From assembly GCA_036399715.1 (NCBI GenBank), contig DASWMO010000281.1:1-17739 (forward strand): a stretch of 17,739 nucleotides of DNA. Direction: 5' to 3'. A model generated the notes under the pieces. The model made no database searches and had not been told where the DNA came from. It worked only from the letters and a program-made list of their open reading frames with translations. A program made the translations under genes and the position numbers. Each line of letters starts with the position of its first letter. Position 1 is the first letter of the stretch. Shown here one piece after another: positions 13,441 to 17,739 of the stretch. This stretch comes from DASVSE01 sp036399715. GTDB lineage: Bacteria > Bacteroidota > Rhodothermia > Rhodothermales > Rubricoccaceae.

Positions 13441-14217
13441 ATGACCCGGCAGCGCCTCCACGACCTCTCCTCGCTCCACCGCCGCCGCGGTCGCGACGCC
13501 CACGGCGTGTTTCTCGTCGAGGGCGTCCGCTCGGTCGAGGCGGCCGTCGCGGCCGGCGCGCCGCTCGTCGAGATCGTCGTCGCCGAGGACGCCGTCGGGC
13601 AGCCGCGCGTGGCCGACGTCGCCGCGCGGGCTGGGGTGCGCGTCTCGGTCGTGCCGGCCCACGAGGTCGAGCGGATCTCGGACGCGCAGGCGTCGCAGGG
13701 CATCGTGGCGGTCGCGCGGCGCGTCGTCACCCAGGACGTGCACGCGCTCGCGGCGATGCACGCGGTCGTGCTGCTGGACGGGGTGCAGGACCCCGGCAAC
13801 GTCGGTGCGCTCGTCCGCTCGGCCGCGTGGTTCGGCGTCGATGCCGTCGTCGTCGACGCCCAATCGGCCGACCCCGAGGGGCCGAAGGCGGTCCGGGCGG
13901 CGATGGGCGGCCTGTGGGACGTCGCGCTCGTCCGCGTGCCCGACCTCGGCGCGGCGCTCGCGGTGCTCGCGGCTTCGGGCGCCGCGCTGTGGGGCGCAGA
14001 CCTCGGTGGGACGAGCGCCTCGGCGTGGGTGCCGCCCGCGCGTACGGCGCTGGTGTTCGGCAGCGAGGCGCACGGCCTGTCGCCGGCCGTCGCCGAGCGA
14101 CTCGACGCCCGCGTCTCCATCGCCCGCGGCGGCCCGCCGTCCGACCGCGTGCCGGGCGTCGAGTCGCTCAACGTGGTCGTGGCGGCCGGCATCCTGCTGC
14201 ACCGCTGGCTCGGGTAG
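13441..14217 (+). CDS. SpoU/TrmH-family RNA 2'-O-methyltransferase
   Basis: The 258-residue protein has an N-terminal RNA-binding substrate domain (HGVFLVEGVRSVEAAVAAGAP, about 21-41) and a C-terminal SPOUT trefoil-knot domain. SpoU motif 1 is DGVQDPGNVGALVRSA with Asn120 and Arg126, motif 2 is LVFGSEAHGLSP with Glu209, and motif 3 is GVESLNVVVAAGILLH with Ser242 and Asn244. Such enzymes methylate ribose in rRNA or tRNA using SAM; the exact site (for example 23S G2251-like or a tRNA) is unknown. The start at 13441 fits the family N-terminus; an in-frame ATG at 13390 would add 17 unconserved residues. It precedes alanine dehydrogenase by 93 bases on the same strand. Confidence 0.9.
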   Translation: MTRQRLHDLSSLHRRRGRDAHGVFLVEGVRSVEAAVAAGAPLVEIVVAEDAVGQPRVADVAARAGVRVSVVPAHEVERISDAQASQGIVAVARRVVTQDVHALAAMHAVVLLDGVQDPGNVGALVRSAAWFGVDAVVVDAQSADPEGPKAVRAAMGGLWDVALVRVPDLGAALAVLAASGAALWGADLGGTSASAWVPPARTALVFGSEAHGLSPAVAERLDARVSIARGGPPSDRVPGVESLNVVVAAGILLHRWLG

Positions 14218-14281
14218 GGAGAGGGCCGTCTCGCTCGGGCTGACCTGTTTGAGGCGCACCGTCCACCCCCGTGGCGTCGCC

Positions 14282-14290
14282 CGTACCTTC
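14282..14290 (+). promoter_or_regulatory. CGTACCTTC box upstream of alanine dehydrogenase
   Basis: This TAnnTT-type box, identical to the one before gdh, ends 20 bases before the start. A TTTG at 14248-14251 is too far upstream for a standard -33 element. It suggests the gene may have its own promoter. Confidence 0.28.
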
Positions 14291-14310
14291 CGGCAACCGA
14301 CTCCAGCGGC

Positions 14311-15543
14311 ATGGAACTCCCGGGCCTCCAGGCCGACCCCGTCCTCATCCCGCGCGAGCAGCGCGCGGCCGTCGCCGACCTCACGACGCGCCTGCGCGTC
14401 GGCATCCCGAGCGAGGCGCCGAACGGCGAGCGCCGCGTCGCGCTCGCGCCGTATGCCGCGGGCCTGCTCGTCGCCAACGGCCACGAGGTCCGCATCGAGG
14501 CCGGCGCGGGGGCCGCGTCGCAGTTCGCAGACCACGAGTACTCGGACGCCGGCTGCTCGGTCGTCGCGTCGCCGGCCGAGGTCTACGGCCAGTCCGATCT
14601 CATCGCGAAGGTGTTCCCGCCGCGCGAGGACGAACTCGACCTGATGCAGGAGCGCCAGGTCATCATCTCGGCCCTCCACCTCGGCGACCTCCGGCCGGAC
14701 ACGCTCAAGCGCTTGATGGACCTGCGCGTGACGGCCATCGGCTTCGAGTTCATCGCCGACGCCGACGGCACGCTGCCCATCGTGCGCATGATGCACGAGA
14801 TCTCGGGCTCGATGGCCGTCCAGACAGCGGCGCGCCTCCTCGAATCCGGTTCGCAGGCGGACGGCCGGCCCGGGCGCGGGCTCATGCTTGGCGGCATCTC
14901 GGGCGTCCCGCCCGCCTCGGTCGTCATCCTCGGCGCGGGCGTCATCGGCGAGTGGGCGGCGCGGACGGCCATCGGCTTCGGCGCCCACACGGTCGTCCTC
15001 GACACCGACCTGCCCGCGCTCCGGCACATCGAGCACACGCTCGACCGCCGCGTCACGACGGCTATGGCGAACCCGCAGTACGTCCGCCAGGCCGTCGCCG
15101 GGGCCGACGTCGTCATCGGGGCCATGATGGCGCAGGGCCAGCGCTCGCCGGTCGTCGTGACCGAGGAGATGGTCGCCTCGATGCGGGCCGGCTCGGTCGT
15201 CGTCGACCTCGTGATTGACCAGGGCGGCTGCATCGAGACGTCCCGCCCGACGACGCCCGACGCGCCGACGTTCACAGCCCACGGCGTCGTGCACCACTGC
15301 GTGCCCAACCTGCCGTCGTCCGTCGCCCGGACGGCGACGTACGCGCTCTCGAACGCGCTCACGCCGTACCTGCTGGACATCGGCCACGCGGGCTCGGTCA
15401 ACGACGCGCTCTGGACCAACGTCTCGCTGCGGACAGGCACCTACGTCTACCGCCGGCATCTCACCAAGAAGAGCCTCGCGACGATGTTCGGGATGCCGCA
15501 CCGCGACATCGAGCTTCTGATCGCGTCGGGAATCGGCGGCTAG
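14311..15543 (+). CDS. ald: Alanine dehydrogenase
   Basis: The 410-residue enzyme belongs to the alanine dehydrogenase/transhydrogenase-alpha family and would convert L-alanine and NAD to pyruvate, ammonium and NADH. Visible: RVGIPSEAPNGERRVALAP (pyruvate-binding start), catalytic His123 in SALHLGDL, NAD motif GAGVIG at 208-213, Asp303 in IDQGG followed by CIETSRPTTPDAPTF, then HGVVHHCVPNLPSSVARTATYALSNALTPYL, characteristic of Ald rather than PntA. About 30 extra N-terminal residues (MELPGLQADPVLIPREQ) precede the core, which makes it longer than the usual 370. It shares its upstream box with gdh. It could supply NADH and pyruvate during amino acid catabolism, or alanine in reverse. Confidence 0.93.
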   Translation: MELPGLQADPVLIPREQRAAVADLTTRLRVGIPSEAPNGERRVALAPYAAGLLVANGHEVRIEAGAGAASQFADHEYSDAGCSVVASPAEVYGQSDLIAKVFPPREDELDLMQERQVIISALHLGDLRPDTLKRLMDLRVTAIGFEFIADADGTLPIVRMMHEISGSMAVQTAARLLESGSQADGRPGRGLMLGGISGVPPASVVILGAGVIGEWAARTAIGFGAHTVVLDTDLPALRHIEHTLDRRVTTAMANPQYVRQAVAGADVVIGAMMAQGQRSPVVVTEEMVASMRAGSVVVDLVIDQGGCIETSRPTTPDAPTFTAHGVVHHCVPNLPSSVARTATYALSNALTPYLLDIGHAGSVNDALWTNVSLRTGTYVYRRHLTKKSLATMFGMPHRDIELLIASGIGG

Positions 15544-15655
15544 CATGGGGTGCAGGTCCGCTGAGGCAGACTCGGGCGCCGTCCATTCCTCACAGACGCC
15601 TGTTGGAACGAGGACCGCGGCGCGGCGTGCGAGGCGCTCACTTCCGACGCCCCGT

Positions 15656-16531
15656 ATGTCCCGCTCTTCTCTGCTCGCGCTCGCGCTCGTCCTCTCCACC
15701 TCGGCGTGCCAGACGACGGCGCCGGCCGACACGTCCACCCCCGCATCGGCAACCGACCGATATGCCGGCGAGATGCGCCACGAGCACGCCGGCGAGACGC
15801 CGAGCGCATCGGGCGCGACGGCAGGAGCCGATGCGCTCGATGTCGTCTCGGAGACCGTGACGTACGCGACCGTCGGCGGTCAGGCCGTCTCGGGCACGCT
15901 CGTCACGCCGCGCGGGGCCGCGCCGGGCCTGCCCGGGCTCATCGTCGTCCACGAGTGGTGGGGCCTCAACGACAACATCCGCGCGATGGCCGCGCGCTAC
16001 GCCAACGAGGGCTACGCCGTCCTCGCGGTCGACCTCTACGGCGGTGAGGCCGCCGCCACGCCCGACGCCGCGATGGCGCTCATGCAGGCTGCCTTCGCGG
16101 CGCCGGACGCTCAGCGGGATAACCTCCGTCAGGCCTACGCCTACCTGACGGGCCGCGGCGCCGAGCGCGTCGGGGTGCTCGGGTGGTGCTTCGGCGGCAA
16201 CCGCGCCCTCGAAGCCGCCCTCGCCCTGCCCGAGGAGATCGACGCGACGGTGATCTTCTACGGCGGCAACCCGCCGAGCGACGCGGCTGCACTGCGCCCG
16301 CTCCAGATGCCGGTCCTCGGCCTCTACGGCGGCGCCGACGCGTCGATTCCGGCAGAGGCCGTCTCGGCCTTCGACGCCGCGCTGACGCAGGCGGGCGTCG
16401 AGCACGAGTTCCACGTGTACCCCGGCGCGAACCACGCCTTCGCCAACCCGTCGGGCCAGAGCTACGAGCCGACCGCAGCGACGGACGCGTGGACGCGTAC
16501 GACGGCCTTTCTCGCGGCGAACCTGAAGTAG
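15656..16531 (+). CDS. Lipoprotein dienelactone hydrolase family protein
   Basis: The 291-residue protein has a lipoprotein-type signal (MSRSSLLALALVLSTSAC, Cys18), then a 45-residue low-complexity linker containing MRHEHAGE, then a dienelactone hydrolase domain from about residue 63. The family's unusual triad is complete: Cys178 in GWCFGGN, Asp228 in GGADASIP and His260 in GANHAFAN; Glu100 in HEWWGLND matches the conserved modulating Glu. DLYGGEAAATPD is also typical. Classical DLH opens dienelactone in chlorocatechol breakdown, but exported relatives have unknown substrates and no aromatic-degradation genes are nearby. The start at 15656 gives the signal peptide; longer in-frame starts would bury it. 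It converges on thiE with 18 bases between stops. Confidence 0.88.
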   Translation: MSRSSLLALALVLSTSACQTTAPADTSTPASATDRYAGEMRHEHAGETPSASGATAGADALDVVSETVTYATVGGQAVSGTLVTPRGAAPGLPGLIVVHEWWGLNDNIRAMAARYANEGYAVLAVDLYGGEAAATPDAAMALMQAAFAAPDAQRDNLRQAYAYLTGRGAERVGVLGWCFGGNRALEAALALPEEIDATVIFYGGNPPSDAAALRPLQMPVLGLYGGADASIPAEAVSAFDAALTQAGVEHEFHVYPGANHAFANPSGQSYEPTAATDAWTRTTAFLAANLK

Positions 16532-16549
16532 CCCGCTACGGGTCGCCTG

Positions 16550-17191
16550 CTACCGGGCGGCGTCGATGGCATCGCGAAACGCGGCGGCCGCTGCTGTGAC
16601 GTCGGGCGCGCACACGACGGCCGACAGAACCGCAATGCCCCACGCGCCGGCGCCGAGCACGTCCGCGACGCGGGCAGGCGTCATGCCGCCGATGGCAACG
16701 ACCGGGATGCGAACGGCTGCGCATGCCGCGGCGAGGCCGTCCAGGCCCGGCGCCGGCGCCGGGTTCTCCTTCGACGCCGTCCCGAAGACGGGCCCGAAGC
16801 CGATGTAGCTCGCCCCGGCCGCCTCGGCGTCGAGGGCTTCCGACACCGTCGACGCCGTCGCGCCGACGGTTACCGCCGGCCCGAGCAGGCGCCGCACGAC
16901 ATCGACCGGCAGGTCCGCCTGCCCGATGTGGACCCCCGCCCCTATGGCCAGCGCGAGGTCCGCGTGATCGTCGACGATGAGGGCGACGCCCGCGGCATGG
17001 CACGCCTCGGCCGTCTCGGTGAGGGCCCCCCAACGTGCACGCATCGGGCCGTGCTTGTGCCGAAACTGCACCGTGTCGGCTCCACCGAGGGCTGCGAGGC
17101 GCGCCAGCTCGGCATGTGGATGGCGCGTCTGCAACCGCGTGTCGGTTACGACGTGCAGCCGACCTGTCGGGGCGGTGGAGTCGAGGAGCAT
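16550..17191 (-). CDS. thiE: Thiamine-phosphate synthase
   Basis: The 213-residue TIM-barrel enzyme joins HMP-pyrophosphate and thiazole phosphate into thiamine phosphate. Family signatures in order: LHVVTDTRL at the start, VQFRHKHGP (usually QLRxK), LIVDDHADLALAIGAGVHIGQADLP with the pyrophosphate/Mg-binding Asp residues, VGATASTVSEALDAEAAGA, YIGFGPVFGTASKENP, and VVAIGGMTPARVADVLGAGAWGIAVLSAV. Length is normal. Arg-His in place of the common Leu-Arg around the QLR motif is a small deviation also seen in TenI-like relatives, so TenI-type activity is a minor alternative. No other thi gene is in the window and the upstream 102 bases show no CTGAGA-type TPP riboswitch motif. The start at 17191 leaves a divergent gap to the response regulator. 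Confidence 0.9.
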   Translation of the reverse strand: MLLDSTAPTGRLHVVTDTRLQTRHPHAELARLAALGGADTVQFRHKHGPMRARWGALTETAEACHAAGVALIVDDHADLALAIGAGVHIGQADLPVDVVRRLLGPAVTVGATASTVSEALDAEAAGASYIGFGPVFGTASKENPAPAPGLDGLAAACAAVRIPVVAIGGMTPARVADVLGAGAWGIAVLSAVVCAPDVTAAAAAFRDAIDAAR

Positions 17192-17293
17192 AGGGAAAGT
17201 CCCGGAGTGGGATGAAATGCAGTTCCGAAACGCGACATGCCTACTATGGGGCGTTGCGAGAGGGTATCGTGCCCTGCAAACAGCCCATCCAGC

Positions 17294-17692
17294 ATGCCCG
17301 ACGCTACGACTCCGATCCGCGCGCTCGTCGTCGACGACGAGACCGATGTCCAGTTTCTGTTCACCCAGAAGTTCCGGCGCGAGGTGCGCCAGGGCCTGCT
17401 CGAGTTCGTGTTCGCCACGAGTGGGCAGGAGGCTCTCGAAAAGCTCCGCCACGGCGCGGCGGCTGATGTCGTCGTCGTGCTGTCGGACATCAATATGCCG
17501 GGCATGAGTGGCCTCGAACTGCTCTCGACCGTCACGGACGAGTTTCCCGGCCTCGAGGTTTACATGGTGACGGCCTACGACGACGGTCAGCTCAAGACGA
17601 CCGCTCTCGAAGGCGGCGCCCGCGGCTATCTCACGAAGCCCATCGACTTCTCGACGCTCAAAGAGGAGGTCTTCGGACTCAACGGGGCCTGA
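17294..17692 (+). CDS. Receiver-only (CheY-like) response regulator
   Basis: The 132-residue protein is one receiver domain with no output domain. Acidic pocket Asp14 and Asp15 (ALVVDDETD), phosphoacceptor Asp65 in LSDINMPGMSGLELL, switch Thr93 in MVTAYDD and Lys115 in LTKPIDF are all present, so it should be phosphorylated normally. The DINMPGMSGLELL/TKPIDFSTLK style occurs in receivers linked to cyclases or kinases, often encoded next door, so the partner may lie beyond the right edge (inference). The start at 17294 (MPDATTPIRALVVDD) is the natural one; an in-frame ATG at 17237 adds 19 unconserved residues. The last 47 bases of the window show no start codon of a following gene. Confidence 0.92.
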   Translation: MPDATTPIRALVVDDETDVQFLFTQKFRREVRQGLLEFVFATSGQEALEKLRHGAAADVVVVLSDINMPGMSGLELLSTVTDEFPGLEVYMVTAYDDGQLKTTALEGGARGYLTKPIDFSTLKEEVFGLNGA

Positions 17693-17739
17693 CTTTCCCG
17701 AAACGGACGACGCCCGGGCCCGCATCACGCAGGTCCGGG

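Noticed and set aside
13108..15738. 876-codon minus-strand open frame opposite trmH and ald
   Set aside because: It is antisense to two genes with full catalytic motifs and overlaps gdh in another frame; no domain is recognisable.
16532..16549. CCCG-CTA-CGGG hairpin between the dienelactone hydrolase and thiE stops
   Set aside because: A 4-bp stem without a T run is too weak to call a terminator.
17192..17293. Possible TPP riboswitch upstream of thiE
   Set aside because: No CTGAGA or other conserved THI-box sequence is present on the minus strand of this gap.
9561..17705. CCGAAACG-type short motif recurring near 9563, 17225 and 17698
   Set aside because: Matches of 8-11 bases are expected many times by chance in a window of this size, and the copies have no common position relative to genes.

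Overview
The window is about 17.7 kb of very GC-rich, densely coding bacterial chromosome. It suggests a member of Rhodothermota/Bacteroidota (Rubricoccaceae-like, for example Rubrivirga or Rubricoccus). This is inferred from the very high GC, the scarcity of Shine-Dalgarno sequences, several TAnnTT-type boxes upstream of starts, a MnmA with an insertion after its first 40 residues, and a small pilin-like protein beginning MGQQQLL of a type I associate with this lineage. No rRNA, tRNA, CRISPR array, transposase or phage gene was found. Most of the content is housekeeping or metabolic.

Left part (1-4545, all on the minus strand, transcribed right to left): a VIT/CCC1 metal transporter, a secreted M13 zinc metallopeptidase, a small VF530-type DNA-binding protein, and an esterase cut by the left edge. 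The esterase appears to carry two alpha/beta-hydrolase domains in one chain.

Centre-left (4786-7307): adenine phosphoribosyltransferase (plus) converges on a RidA deaminase (minus). Divergent from RidA are the tRNA 2-thiouridylase MnmA and a tiny zinc-ribbon membrane protein, which may overlap mnmA by four bases.

Centre (7317-11740): a cardiolipin synthase-type PLD enzyme (minus) is divergent from a phospholipid N-methyltransferase-like enzyme (plus), a plausible membrane-lipid pair. After a structured intergenic region come a pilin-like single-helix protein and a lipoprotein with a CBM9-like start (plus). A phospholipase/carboxylesterase follows on the minus strand.

Right part (11839-17692): glutamate dehydrogenase (minus, followed by a strong hairpin) is divergent from a SpoU/TrmH RNA methyltransferase and alanine dehydrogenase (plus). 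The two dehydrogenases could together deaminate alanine and glutamate to feed the TCA cycle. A lipoprotein dienelactone hydrolase converges on thiamine-phosphate synthase ThiE (minus). A receiver-only response regulator lies at the right edge.

No clear new multi-gene system is visible. The more unusual points are the tandem-hydrolase fusion, a perfect 22-base palindrome, a LacI-operator-like palindrome followed by six T in the gdh/trmH divergent region, mutually exclusive hairpins ahead of the pilin-like gene, and the zinc-ribbon microprotein behind mnmA.
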